A stretch of 64,000 nt of DNA from CAVTLG01 sp963735495 (GCA_963735495.1 CAVTLG010000014.1:992001-1056000), one strand, 5' to 3'. Numbered from the stretch's first letter, positions 34,097 through 43,325 are shown. Numbers and translations: made by a program. Notes: generated by a model from the letters alone, not told the origin.

Positions 34097-36883
34097 ATGC
34101 AATTTATCAAATCCAAAAAGCAAGTTATTACCTGTCCACAATGCGATAATGTGGTGCGTATTGATGCTGATTTCTGTAACATCTGCGGGCAGCCACTCAG
34201 AGGCGCTACGACTAAATCTCAGGTATTAAAGCCTGCAGTGGCTGTTGCGCAACCTCAGCCTGCCGCTACTGAACAAATCGAGGAAGACGAAGAAGAAGAG
34301 TATGAGTATGAGGACGAGGAAGAAGAGTATGAGTATGAAGATGAGGAGGACGTTGAGCAATTGTCAAATGCAGCCAGCTCAGCTCCGACCATCATCCCTT
34401 CAGCTCCCGGCGAAATCCTCAATCTTCTGCAACATTTGCAGGATCATAGCGCACAGATAGACCGCTATTTCCCAGCAGACTTGCCGGGAAAAGCCCTAAA
34501 ACTGTCACTATGGAAAAAACAACTACAGCGGGCATACGCCTGTGCGGAACTCCTTGAGCGTCCGCAACTGCAACAGGTTGAGTCACAGCAGGCGCTCAAG
34601 TTGCGCTACCATCTTGCAGAGGCTGCGCGTGCGCTTGACTTCACCCGCGAGTATACCGTGAAGGTGATTGGGCATGCCGGTGCGGGCAAAAGCACCTTGT
34701 TGGCGGCCATGGTCGGACAGGATATTTTCCCGCGCCTGGCCGGTGGTGCCGTGACGGGCGTGCGGACCAGAATACGGCTGGCCAGTGAGCAAGAAGCAGA
34801 AGAACTGCGTGTCCATTTTATGACGCGTACAGCTTTTGATGACGTACTCAAACAGACGCAGCAGAGTATCCAGCAAGCATCGAATCCGCGCACGCGCGAA
34901 GCTCTTTCTGAGGAGCTAGCTATCTTGCTGAAGGCTGTCGAGACTTTTGGTGAGCTGTATCTGAAAGATGACCAGCCGCACATCGAGGTTATTCCACGCG
35001 AGCATTGGAAGGAAGAGAGTAGCCGCTACATCGAGGAACCTCCACGCGATAGTGACCAGCCGCGTCTTATTCGTTTGGTTGACTATGTGGAATATACGCT
35101 CCACTCCAATGCGCAGGCGCTACTCCCGTCGGGAAGCGTGCTGGTGGATCTCCCTGGCGGATCGGCTGGACAACTGCGCCACGATGCTATTTTGCGCGAA
35201 GAATTGAATGAAGTCGATGCCGTTATTCTGGTCATCGGGAACAATCGTTTTGGCGACGATGATCGTACGCAGCGCATCTTTGAACTGGTCAAACGCAAAA
35301 TCACACAGGGCAGAGCCTCAGACGTTGCAGCGCGCATGGTTTTTCTGGCTGTGACCCACTGGGATGAGATCAACTCGGCTGCCAGCCTGGAAAAGGCGTT
35401 GGGCAGTTTACGACCCTTGCAGCGTGATCTTCCGGCGAATTACAGCAGCTATCATCATCATGGACCCGACAATGACTATTTCTTCTATCCCTTGCGGGGT
35501 GTTGATGCGCTGCTGGCAACGCTGGGTACGGCAAAGCAGCAACTGGATAGCGACCGTGAACAGGAAGGACGTGACTATACCGGGCGCATCCTCAGTGTCT
35601 ATCCAGAATTGTTAAAACTTGACTCGACCTTGCCGGCGACTGCGAACGCGCAGGATTTCCAGAAGGTGACGCTCAAACAGCATGAAGCCATGTTGCGCTT
35701 GAGTGGACTGCCCGAACTGCGGCGCGATCTGCAGGGCTTCTTGACGAGTAATCGTTATGAAGTACAACTGCGGCAGGCCGAAACGCAGTTAGCTTTGGCA
35801 CTACAATTGCTGGAAGATCTGTGTTGGGAGCACCTGAACGATCTCGGTATCCACAGCCAGGATCTACAGGAACTGTTGTTAGAAATACAGCATCGCAAGA
35901 GTAAGCGTGGTGCAAAGCGCTTCGAGCAGTTGCAGAAGCGCACGAACCAGATGTATACAGGCTGGCATGAGGCACTTGGTCTGTTTGATGAAATCATGAG
36001 TGGCGAGGACAATCTATTCCATCGCGCTCTGGTGACTGCACATGACCGTGCGCTACGGCGTATTAAGCTGCGTATCATGCAAGGGCATTTCGATCACTTT
36101 ATCAGGATGAGTAATCGCACTTACACGACGTCGCCAGCCATGGAAATAGGCAATCGTTGGGTGGATATTGATGGTTGGGGCCTGATCAATGAATTGCGCG
36201 TCAGCTTTAGCGCTGCTTTGGAGCGTGAAGTAAACGAACCTGCTCGCGCCTTAGCGGAGGCATTTCTTATTCCCATCTCGCATAACGAAGAAATTGCCGG
36301 CACATTAGATATTGAGCGCGTCGCACTTGGCGAGTTTGGTGGTGATTTGGACGAGATCCAGAAATCTTACAACAAGCTCAAGCGCAGTATTCGTGAGCGC
36401 TCACGCAATATCTGTCTCTATGTGACGATGGGTGAATTGCTCAATGAAGAGAAGTATGCACCTGCCAAAGAAGATCCCGCTGTAAACGCGTTATACCGAC
36501 TCTCTACCATGCAGAACAGGGAAGAAGAACTTATCCAGCAAGCCCGACAATTAATGGGTCCGATCCTGGATGTGATCTGTGCACGCCTTGCGCAGAGTAC
36601 CGAACGCCGCATCACCCATCTTTTCCGCTATGAGCTAGATAAGTTAGAGGTCCGCCAGGTCTACGACAATGATCGCCTGGATGCCAAGCCAGCCAACGTG
36701 CCGGGTGTTTTTGCCGACCTGGTCAATCGTCTCTACAGTCTGCTGACCGAGCGTATTATTACATCCGAGGCGCTACGCCAGCAGCTAGACGCGCTCCAGG
36801 CGGAGAGCGAGGTTGTGGTTGATCACTGGGTTGATCTCCTGCGCGACACCGAGACGTTGAGAACTATCCATCGGCAAATCTAG
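34097..36883 (+). CDS. Zinc-ribbon, dynamin-like large GTPase
   Basis: A 928-residue protein. Residues 13-30 form a four-Cys zinc ribbon (C13, C16, C27, C30). Residues 60-86 are almost entirely Glu/Asp/Tyr in two near-identical units (EYEYEDEEEEYEYEDE). The GTPase domain has the P-loop GHAGAGKST (192-200), a switch-1 Thr in GGAVTGVR (220), DLPGG (351-355) and a THWD guanine-recognition motif (420-423). The remaining 500 residues are helical (LALALQLLEDLCWEHLNDLG and others), as in the stalk of bacterial dynamin-like proteins. No membrane helix is seen. A role in membrane remodelling or stress defence is inferred. Bacterial dynamins often come in pairs; here it stands alone, with its own promoter and terminator. 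Confidence 0.8.
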   Translation: MQFIKSKKQVITCPQCDNVVRIDADFCNICGQPLRGATTKSQVLKPAVAVAQPQPAATEQIEEDEEEEYEYEDEEEEYEYEDEEDVEQLSNAASSAPTIIPSAPGEILNLLQHLQDHSAQIDRYFPADLPGKALKLSLWKKQLQRAYACAELLERPQLQQVESQQALKLRYHLAEAARALDFTREYTVKVIGHAGAGKSTLLAAMVGQDIFPRLAGGAVTGVRTRIRLASEQEAEELRVHFMTRTAFDDVLKQTQQSIQQASNPRTREALSEELAILLKAVETFGELYLKDDQPHIEVIPREHWKEESSRYIEEPPRDSDQPRLIRLVDYVEYTLHSNAQALLPSGSVLVDLPGGSAGQLRHDAILREELNEVDAVILVIGNNRFGDDDRTQRIFELVKRKITQGRASDVAARMVFLAVTHWDEINSAASLEKALGSLRPLQRDLPANYSSYHHHGPDNDYFFYPLRGVDALLATLGTAKQQLDSDREQEGRDYTGRILSVYPELLKLDSTLPATANAQDFQKVTLKQHEAMLRLSGLPELRRDLQGFLTSNRYEVQLRQAETQLALALQLLEDLCWEHLNDLGIHSQDLQELLLEIQHRKSKRGAKRFEQLQKRTNQMYTGWHEALGLFDEIMSGEDNLFHRALVTAHDRALRRIKLRIMQGHFDHFIRMSNRTYTTSPAMEIGNRWVDIDGWGLINELRVSFSAALEREVNEPARALAEAFLIPISHNEEIAGTLDIERVALGEFGGDLDEIQKSYNKLKRSIRERSRNICLYVTMGELLNEEKYAPAKEDPAVNALYRLSTMQNREEELIQQARQLMGPILDVICARLAQSTERRITHLFRYELDKLEVRQVYDNDRLDAKPANVPGVFADLVNRLYSLLTERIITSEALRQQLDALQAESEVVVDHWVDLLRDTETLRTIHRQI

Positions 36884-36940
36884 CCCCTCTGGCAAGACAA
36901 TTTTTATGTAAACGGTTCTGACCAATTGTTATCGTGAATA

Positions 36941-36974
36941 AGCCATCTAAGCATAAAAATGCTAGATGGCTTTT
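36941..36974 (+). terminator. Intrinsic terminator
   Basis: AGCCATCTAAGCAT-AAAA-ATGCTAGATGGCT followed by TTTGTTG makes a long stem with one bulge, 57 bases downstream of the GTPase stop and just before the convergent hemF end. Confidence 0.75.
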
Positions 36975-36979
36975 GTTGA

Positions 36980-37897
36980 TTATGCCCACTGCCGTGGTTT
37001 TTGGAGCACTGCTTGTAGCCGCACTTCCTCACTGCCAGGCTCAGGATGGTAATCATATTCCCAACCGGCCAGTAGTGGCAACGACAGGAGAATGCTCTCT
37101 GTGCGCCCTGCTGTCTTGAGACCAAAGGCCGTACCACGGTCGCAAATGAGATTGAACTCGACGTAACGTCCGTGTCGCAAACGTTGCCAGCGTTGCTGCT
37201 GCTCGCCGAAAGGAAGATCTTTGCGCCGCTCTACGATTGGTAAGTATGCTGGTATGAAAGCTTGTGCGCAACTGCTCGTCAGGGCAAAGAGCGTCTCGCG
37301 CTCATGTTTATTGAGGTTGCCTAAGAAGATGCCACCCACGCCACGATGTTCTGCGCGATGCGGAAGATAGAAGTATTCGTCGCATGCCTGCTTGAAACGT
37401 GGGTAAAAGGCGGGATCATAGCGATCACAGGCATCCTTGTGGACCTGGTGAAAGTGTACGACATCCTCTTCAAAGAGATAATTTGGCGTCAGATCGGCGC
37501 TCCCACTAAAATACCAGGAATTGGTGGCGCTCCCATCTCCCAGTTCAAAGTAGCGATAATGGGCATGTGCAGTAGGTGCAAATGGATTCTGTGGGTGGAT
37601 AATCAGGCTGATGCTCGTGACAAAGAAAGGAGCTTGCTCACCCGTGATATCGACTCGCGCCGCTCGCGCTGCATCCCGTGATAGTAAGCCAGTCACGGTT
37701 GACATATTGACACCGGCCTTTTCGAAAACGCTGCCACGCTGCATGACGCGACTGATACCAAAGCCGCCTTCCGGGCGCGTCCAGCTATCCTCGTGGAAAC
37801 GTGTAGCGTCCATTTCCTCCAGTGCCTGACAGGTGGCATCCTGGATGTCACGGACCATCTGCTCCATCCGCACGCGCATTGTTGCTGGTTTTTGCAT
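36980..37897 (-). CDS. hemF: Oxygen-dependent coproporphyrinogen III oxidase
   Basis: A 305-residue HemF. Typical segments: WTRPEGGFGISRVMQRGSVF, HPQNPFAPTAHAHYRYFE (substrate-site His residues), WYFSGSADLTPNYLFEEDVV, HRGVGGIFLGNL and RHGRYVEFNLICDRGTAFGL. It converts coproporphyrinogen III to protoporphyrinogen IX with O2, fitting an aerobic organism. Its start lies 5 bases after the hemE stop, so the two heme genes are co-transcribed. Confidence 0.97.
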   Translation of the reverse strand: MQKPATMRVRMEQMVRDIQDATCQALEEMDATRFHEDSWTRPEGGFGISRVMQRGSVFEKAGVNMSTVTGLLSRDAARAARVDITGEQAPFFVTSISLIIHPQNPFAPTAHAHYRYFELGDGSATNSWYFSGSADLTPNYLFEEDVVHFHQVHKDACDRYDPAFYPRFKQACDEYFYLPHRAEHRGVGGIFLGNLNKHERETLFALTSSCAQAFIPAYLPIVERRKDLPFGEQQQRWQRLRHGRYVEFNLICDRGTAFGLKTAGRTESILLSLPLLAGWEYDYHPEPGSEEVRLQAVLQKPRQWA

Positions 37898-37902
37898 AGT
37901 GC

Positions 37903-39003
37903 TTACAATTTCTCTATGGTTGCCTGCGCATACTCATTACTTGTGCTATAGGTATGCACGAAATCGACCAGGCGGCGTATATTGTCTACCGGCGTACCGG
38001 GTAGAATACCGTGTCCCAGGTTGAAAATGTGACCGGGGCGTCCTGCAACCTCATCGAGCAGTTGCCTGACGCGTCTTTGCAAGTGTGGCCAGGGAGCAAA
38101 AAGCGTCACCGGGTCCAGATTCCCCTGTACTGCTTTACCATAGCCCAACTGCTGCCAGGCTGTAGCCAGGTTGATGTGCCAATCAATGCCGATAACGTCG
38201 CCGCCAGCTTCCTGGATCAGATCGAGCATGCCGCTGGTATTCGTGCCGAAATGGATAATCGGCACATTGCCCTGACGCGCGATCTCAATGGCGCGACGGC
38301 TGTAGGGCAAGACATATTCACGATAATCAGTCGGACTGAGCGCGCCGACCCAGCTATCGAAGAGCTGTAATGCCTGTGCACCTGCCTGTGCCTGTGCCAG
38401 TAAGTAATGACCCACGACCTCGCTCAACTTCTCCATCAAGCGCTGCCAGGTAGCAGGTTCACTCATCATCAGTCCCTTGGTGTACAGGTAGTTGCGGCTT
38501 CCACCGCCTTCAATGGCATAGGAGGCCAGCGTAAAAGGCGCGCCACTAAAACCGATGAGAGGGATGCCGCGCGGCTCCAATTCCTGACGCACAAGTTTAA
38601 TGGCTTCCAGCGTAAAACCCAGGCTTTCCTGTGGTGGTAATACCTGCAGTGCCGCGACATCTGCACTATTGCGGACAGGATTGTGGATGATTGGCCCCTC
38701 ACCTTTGCCGAACGACAACTGTAGTCCCATGCCTTCCAGTGGCGGCAAGATATCAGCAAAAATAATCGCCGCGTCCAGATCGAACGCGTGGATGGGCTGC
38801 ATGGTCACGGAGCAGGCCAGCTCAGGTGTCTTGATAATCTCTAAAATGCCATACTGCTCGCGTAACGCGCGATACTCGGGCATATAACGGCCAGCCTGGC
38901 GCATTAACCAGACCGGTGTGGCATCAGCTAACTGGCACTGACAGGCACGTAAGAAGCGTGCAACGCTTGTACCCGCTAATACAGGCGATGTAGATTGTGG
39001 CAT
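37903..39003 (-). CDS. hemE: Uroporphyrinogen decarboxylase
   Basis: A 366-residue HemE with the N-terminal signature VWLMRQAGRYMPEYRALR, FADILPPLEGMGLQLSF containing the catalytic Asp region, LIGFSGAPFTLASYAIEGGG and HFGTNTSGML plus NLGHGILPGTPVDNIRRLVD. It removes four acetate carboxyls of uroporphyrinogen III. ATG 39003 has AAGGAATACGC upstream. It is the first gene of hemE-hemF. The combination hemE followed by hemF skips hemG/hemH, which must be elsewhere. Confidence 0.97.
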   Translation of the reverse strand: MPQSTSPVLAGTSVARFLRACQCQLADATPVWLMRQAGRYMPEYRALREQYGILEIIKTPELACSVTMQPIHAFDLDAAIIFADILPPLEGMGLQLSFGKGEGPIIHNPVRNSADVAALQVLPPQESLGFTLEAIKLVRQELEPRGIPLIGFSGAPFTLASYAIEGGGSRNYLYTKGLMMSEPATWQRLMEKLSEVVGHYLLAQAQAGAQALQLFDSWVGALSPTDYREYVLPYSRRAIEIARQGNVPIIHFGTNTSGMLDLIQEAGGDVIGIDWHINLATAWQQLGYGKAVQGNLDPVTLFAPWPHLQRRVRQLLDEVAGRPGHIFNLGHGILPGTPVDNIRRLVDFVHTYSTSNEYAQATIEKL

Positions 39004-39097
39004 GCGTATTCCTTATAGATAGATGGTATGCTGTTGTTGATCATTGTTGTGCAAGATAGATCCAGATCATTGTAGCCTTGTGCATAGGTCCAGATAT

Positions 39098-39126
39098 ATA
39101 ATAGCGTGTTACCAGCTCTGTGGCAA
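39098..39126 (-). promoter_or_regulatory. Promoter of hemEF
   Basis: On the minus strand TTGCCA (39126-39121), 17 bases, TATTAT (39103-39098), about 95 bases upstream of hemE: a good sigma-70 type match. Confidence 0.6.
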
Positions 39127-39444
39127 GCTCAAAACCTACAAAAATATACCAAATGTGCTATTGGCTATGGAGAATTTGTGTGATTTCGTCGGCTTTGGCG
39201 GCAGTTCTCCCTGGAATGTGCCACAAAAGTTGACGTCCATTAGGCGTTGGCACCTGCCCCTCGCTACCAGGCATGGTCGTGACGGGGAGAATCTCTCTGT
39301 GCGTGTGCAATGTGGTCTCTTCCCGCATGAAGCGCGGATCTGGCAACATATAGACAACGCAGATAGAGATCACCCCGCTCTGACCTGCTCTGACCTGAGA
39401 TGGGTATACGAGAACCCGCATTATGAGACAACCTGCACAGATGC
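39127..39444. other. Intergenic region between dnaK and hemE
   Basis: No convincing gene; short frames here lack ribosome binding sites and recognised domains. A direct duplication CTCTGACCTG occurs twice near 39379-39400. Confidence 0.4.
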
Positions 39445-41331
39445 CTAAACCTCGCGGTACTCTCCCTCAACGGTTCCAGCTTCACTCTCAGATGGTGTGC
39501 CGGATGCGCCATTACCCGTAGCGGTTCCAGGTTGACTGTAGGTCTCTTGACCAATGCGCTGCATGCTGCTTTCCAGGACATCGGCTGCACTGCGCACACG
39601 TGTGAGATCATTCCCCGCCAGCGCATCGCGGACGGCCTTGATGTGATCTGCTACTTCACTGCGCAGGCTCGCCGAGACTCTATCTCCGAGGTCTCGTAGC
39701 GTCCGTTCCGCCTGGTAGGCCAGACTATCAGCGCGGTTGCGTGCCTCAATCTCCTCGCGGCGTTGGCGGTCCTCCTGCGCGTGCAGCTCGGCTTCACGCA
39801 CCATGTGTGCGATGTCGTCTTTGGAGAGACCGCTGGAGGCCGTGATGGTGATCTTTTGCTCGCGACCCGTGGCCTTATCGCGAGCGGTGACATTGAGAAT
39901 GCCGTTGGCATCAATATCGAAGGTCACTTCAATTTGCGGTATCCCACGTGGCGCTGGCGCAATGCCTTCGAGGCGGAAGCGACCCAGGCTCTTGTTATCA
40001 CGCGCTAGCTCGCGCTCACCCTGTAGTACATGGATCTCCACCGCAGGCTGGTTATCTTCGGCGGTGCTGAAAGTCTCGCTCTTACGCGCCGGAATGGTCG
40101 TGTTGCGCTCGATCAATTTGGTCATGATGCCACCCTGCGTCTCAACCCCGAGCGAGAGTGGCGTGACATCGAGCAAGAGCACGTCCTTGACTTCACCCTT
40201 GAGTACGCCTGCCTGGATCGCTGCGCCGATAGCCACCACTTCATCAGGATTGACGCCCTGGTGCGGCTCCTTGCCGAAAATCTTGCGCACCAACTCAATG
40301 ACAGCGGGCATGCGGGTCTGTCCACCTACCAGGACGACCTCATTGATGGCGTTTGCCTGGACGTCAGCGTCTTCCAGAGCCTTCATGACCGGACCACGCG
40401 TGCGCTCGATGAGATCTCCGACCAGTTGCTCTAGTTTGGCGCGCGTCAGGGTCATCACCAGGTGCCTGGGTCCGCTGGCATCTGCGGTGATGAAGGGGAG
40501 ATTGATCTCGGTCTGCAACGAGGAAGAGAGTTCGACCTTGGCTCTCTCGGCGGCTTCCTTCAGGCGTTGGAGCGCCATGCGATCATTGCGGAGATCAATG
40601 CCCTGCTCTTTGCGGAACTCGTCAGCCAGCCAGTCAATAATGCGCTGGTCGAAATCATCACCGCCCAGATGGGTATCGCCGTTGGTAGCTTTGACCTCAA
40701 AGACCCCTTCTCCTAACTGGAGGATAGAGATATCGAAGGTTCCACCACCGAGGTCGTAGACGGCGATAACCTGATCATGTTTTTTGTCTAACCCATAGGC
40801 CAGTGAGGCGGCTGTTGGTTCGTTGATGATGCGCAGGACCTCTAACCCGGCAATCGTGCCGGCATCTTTGGTCGCCTGGCGCTGCGCGTCGTTGAAGTAG
40901 GCAGGCACAGTAATCACGGCCTGTGTCACGCGCTCACCTAGTTTCGCTTCCGCATCGACGCGCAGCTTTTGCAGAATCATCGCCGAAATTTCTGGTGGAC
41001 TGTATTCGCGTCCGCCTAGCACGACGCGCACATCACCGTTGGAGGCGCGCGTAATCTTGTAGGGCACGTTCTTGATGGTACGTTGGACCTCGGGATCGTC
41101 GTACTTGCGGCCCATGAGACGCTTAATGGAAAAAACGGTATTTTCAGGGTTCGTCACCGCCTGGCGTTTCGCCACCTGACCAACTAAGCGCTCACCGCTC
41201 TTGGTGATCGCTACGACCGAGGGCGTGAGCCGAGACCCCTCGCTGTTTTCCAGCACCGTTGGTTCACCAGCCTCCATGACCGCCACCACCGAATTGGTGG
41301 TGCCCAGGTCAATGCCAATCACTTTTACCAT
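39445..41331 (-). CDS. dnaK: Molecular chaperone DnaK (Hsp70)
   Basis: A 628-residue Hsp70. The ATPase domain shows IGIDLGTTNSVVAVMEAGEP, VPAYFNDAQRQATKDAG, INEPTAASLAYGLDKK and AVYDLGGGTFDISIL; the substrate-binding domain has DVTPLSLGVETQGGIMTKLI and the C-terminal lid ends in a polar tail (GTVEGEYREV) without the EEVD-like motif. It folds and refolds proteins with GrpE and a DnaJ; no dnaJ is next to it here. It is the last gene of hsp20-grpE-dnaK, 53 bases after grpE. Confidence 0.98.
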   Translation of the reverse strand: MVKVIGIDLGTTNSVVAVMEAGEPTVLENSEGSRLTPSVVAITKSGERLVGQVAKRQAVTNPENTVFSIKRLMGRKYDDPEVQRTIKNVPYKITRASNGDVRVVLGGREYSPPEISAMILQKLRVDAEAKLGERVTQAVITVPAYFNDAQRQATKDAGTIAGLEVLRIINEPTAASLAYGLDKKHDQVIAVYDLGGGTFDISILQLGEGVFEVKATNGDTHLGGDDFDQRIIDWLADEFRKEQGIDLRNDRMALQRLKEAAERAKVELSSSLQTEINLPFITADASGPRHLVMTLTRAKLEQLVGDLIERTRGPVMKALEDADVQANAINEVVLVGGQTRMPAVIELVRKIFGKEPHQGVNPDEVVAIGAAIQAGVLKGEVKDVLLLDVTPLSLGVETQGGIMTKLIERNTTIPARKSETFSTAEDNQPAVEIHVLQGERELARDNKSLGRFRLEGIAPAPRGIPQIEVTFDIDANGILNVTARDKATGREQKITITASSGLSKDDIAHMVREAELHAQEDRQRREEIEARNRADSLAYQAERTLRDLGDRVSASLRSEVADHIKAVRDALAGNDLTRVRSAADVLESSMQRIGQETYSQPGTATGNGASGTPSESEAGTVEGEYREV

Positions 41332-41384
41332 TGCTTCTCGCTTCCTTTCTTACAAAGTCTAGAGAAGACTTCATTGCATGCGCA

Positions 41385-41987
41385 TCAAGAATCTGCTTGT
41401 TGCGCAGGTGCATCATCTGTGGAAGATGGAGGAACAGCGACACTGACTTGTGCGGGGCGCATGACCCGTTCTCCCAGTGCATACCCTGGGAGAGCCACGT
41501 GCAAGATCGTCCCTTCAGGCACATCTGTGCGCTCCTCTGTAGTGATTGCGTCATGATAATGCGGATCGAAGTGCTCTCCAGGAGTCCCTATCTGTCGCAC
41601 ACCGAACTGGTCGAGCTGCGTTGTGAGTCTGCGGGCAACCAGGAACAGACCTTGTACCCAGGGCTGCTTGACCAGTTTGGGTGGTGTGGCTCCCAGCGCC
41701 CGTCCAAGATCGTCGAGTATTGGCAACAACTGCGAGAGCAGTTCGCTCTGCGCTGCGCTGCGTACTTGAGCCTGCTCCAGGCCGATGCGATGCCGGTAAT
41801 TGATGAAATCTGCCTGTGTGCGCCGCAGCCGGTCCAGGCACTCATCCGTCTTTTGCTGTTCTGCGCTGAGCTGCTGCTCTAGCTGAGCCTGGATGGTTGT
41901 GGATGTCTGCTCGGTTTCCTGTTCCTGCTGCTCGACTGTCTGTTGTAGATGACTGCTCTCCTGCTGCTGCTGTCCGTTTGGCTGCAT
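41385..41987 (-). CDS. grpE: Nucleotide-exchange factor GrpE
   Basis: A 200-residue GrpE: a Gln/Glu-rich N-terminal coiled coil (QQTVEQQEQETEQTSTTIQA), the dimer helix (CLDRLRRTQADFINYRHRIG) and the C-terminal beta domain (GEHFDPHYHDAITTEERTDV, VPEGTILHVALPGYALGERV, MRPAQVSVA). It releases ADP from DnaK. ATG 41987 follows GAAGGAAGG. Same strand and spacing as dnaK. Confidence 0.96.
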   Translation of the reverse strand: MQPNGQQQQESSHLQQTVEQQEQETEQTSTTIQAQLEQQLSAEQQKTDECLDRLRRTQADFINYRHRIGLEQAQVRSAAQSELLSQLLPILDDLGRALGATPPKLVKQPWVQGLFLVARRLTTQLDQFGVRQIGTPGEHFDPHYHDAITTEERTDVPEGTILHVALPGYALGERVMRPAQVSVAVPPSSTDDAPAQQADS

Positions 41988-42234
41988 AACACCTTCCTTC
42001 TCTTTGCTGCTCTTGCTTTACGAATTCCTGCTGCCGGCGGCCTGTTACGCGGAAGAGATGCTTGCTGGTGCAAGAGGTGTTATAAACCACACCAGACTTA
42101 AAAGCTTTAAACCGGATCGTATAGTCGGATGTATGTCAAGCAAAACGGGAGAGGATGCCAGCCAATGCCAGCGTCCACTCCTGCGCAACAGGTGGCCATC
42201 CCGCGAGAGCAGAGATACCCCTTGTTCCCATGGG

Positions 42235-42844
42235 CTATGATCGTCCAGCACCCGTGGTTGCGGGTTGTTGTTGACCTTGTCCAGCTATGCTAATCCGCTT
42301 AGGGCGGCTCGCCTCGCTCACCGGGACTTGAATCGTCAGTATCCCATTCTGGAAAGTCGTTTGAATGTTGTTGGGGTCGATGGGCTTGGGAAAGGTGATC
42401 GTCCGTTCAAACGAGCCGGAGACGATTTCTCGGGATAGCCAGGTGTGTCCCTTCTGATGGCGGTCCGTGCGGCTTTGCTGACTTTGCTGAGACTGTTGGG
42501 GTTGTTGTCCCCCGTTATGCTGCCCTGGTTGTGGTGGGTTTTGCTGTTGCGTCGCACTTTGTGTCTTGGCTCTGGGGTTGCTCCTCGTGCTCTTTCTGAT
42601 AGCCATATTGGCCGCGCACCGTCAGGGTGTTCTGGTCAACCATCAGTTCAATATCTTCGGATCGCACCCCAGGGAGCGCAACATCCACTTCATAGCCGTG
42701 TGCCGTCTCGCATACATCCATCGGCACCAGCAGAGATGGCGAGCCAGGCATCAAACTGGGATGGACAAAGCTCCGTTCGAAGAGTTGATCCATGGCTCGA
42801 CGAAGACTGAGTGCATCGTTGAAAGGATCGTAACGCGTAATCAT
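42235..42844 (-). pseudogene. Small heat-shock protein Hsp20 with one frameshift and Gln-rich insertion
   Basis: The first part (ATG 42844, AAGGAGG upstream) has the alpha-crystallin start: LLVPMDVCETAHGYEVDVAL, PGVRSEDIELMVDQNTLTVR. It then runs into a low-complexity segment and stops at 42515. The rest of the domain (SGSFERTITFPKPIDPNNIQ, FQNGILTIQVPVSEASRPKR with I-x-V after it) is in another frame that ends at 42235, the two overlapping in a Gln/Pro/Ser-rich stretch. Total length is 610 bases, one base off a full frame, so one indel in the repeat-rich linker separates them. A sequencing error there is plausible. If joined, the protein is about 202 residues with an unusual roughly 45-residue Gln-rich loop inside the crystallin domain. 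Confidence 0.75.
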
Positions 42845-42866
42845 AGACCTGTACCTCCTTTTCTTA

Positions 42867-42926
42867 GATAGTGTTTGGTGCGTGCGTGCTTTTTATCAAT
42901 ATGCGTTGAAACCAAACGCTATCTCA
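42867..42926 (-). promoter_or_regulatory. Long inverted repeat in the heat-shock leader
   Basis: AGATAGTGTTTGGT (42867-42880) and ACCAAACGCTATCT (42913-42926) are 14-bp arms with one G-U/mismatch and a 32-base loop. It lies between the promoter and the Shine-Dalgarno of hsp20, ending 6 bases before AAGGAGG in the mRNA. It could be an RNA thermometer-type structure or an operator. No CIRCE sequence (TTAGCACTC-N9-GAGTGCTAA) is present. Confidence 0.5.
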
Positions 42927-42969
42927 GGCTGTTTGTGGCAGCCGAGCCTTCTTGATCATCACCATAGAG

Positions 42970-42998
42970 AGTATAGGTTGTAGATGTCTTGCTGTCAA
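42970..42998 (-). promoter_or_regulatory. Promoter of hsp20-grpE-dnaK
   Basis: On the minus strand TTGACA (42998-42993), 17 bases, TATACT (42975-42970): a near-consensus vegetative promoter about 126 bases upstream of the hsp20 start. A vegetative rather than heat-shock-sigma promoter implies control by a repressor or at the RNA level. Confidence 0.7.
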
Positions 42999-43076
42999 GT
43001 ATTTATATTATCTCATCTACTATTTATACGACATAAACTCACCTATGTGACGTAGTAACTGTTCAGGTATGGTGCA

Positions 43077-43144
43077 AACTCGCGTAGGGGCCGAGCGCAG
43101 CGACCCACGGTGGACAACCGCAAGGGATGGTCCCTACGCGAGTT
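43077..43144. repeat. Palindromic intergenic repeat A
   Basis: AACTCGCGTAGGG and CCCTACGCGAGTT are perfect inverted arms around a GC-rich centre containing ACAACCGCAAGGG. Similar words recur in repeat B, so this is a REP-like element. Confidence 0.7.
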
Positions 43145-43231
43145 CCCAGTAGACCTGAATAGTAACCGGTGAATTGTGAAAAAGCCACCACTATTGATAA
43201 TGCCACCAGGTTTCCAGAAGCGCTTTAGAAG

Positions 43232-43325
43232 TTGGGAACGACAACCGCAAGGGCTTGTCGCTACGCGGAACCTGGACTCACGCGTAGCGGCGGGGCTTGC
43301 CCTCGCCGACGTCCAGCCGACCTGA
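43232..43325. repeat. Palindromic intergenic repeat B
   Basis: It contains GACAACCGCAAGGGCTTGTC, then CTACGCGG...CACGCGTAG as inverted arms, and GGCGGGGCTTGCCCTCGCC. It shares ACAACCGCAAGGG and CTACGCG with repeat A, indicating a common family of interspersed GC-rich hairpins. Confidence 0.6.

Noticed and set aside
39158..39421. 87-codon minus-strand frame between dnaK and hemE
   Set aside because: Weak initiation site, overlapping competing frames and no domain; left as intergenic.
39737..40759. 340-codon frame antisense to dnaK
   Set aside because: Shadow of the strongly biased dnaK codon use; the product is Ser/Arg-rich and matches nothing, and DnaK is beyond doubt on the other strand.
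42845..43040. CIRCE element or heat-shock sigma promoter before hsp20
   Set aside because: No TTAGCACTC-N9-GAGTGCTAA and no -35/-10 of sigma-32 type was found; the promoter is of vegetative type.
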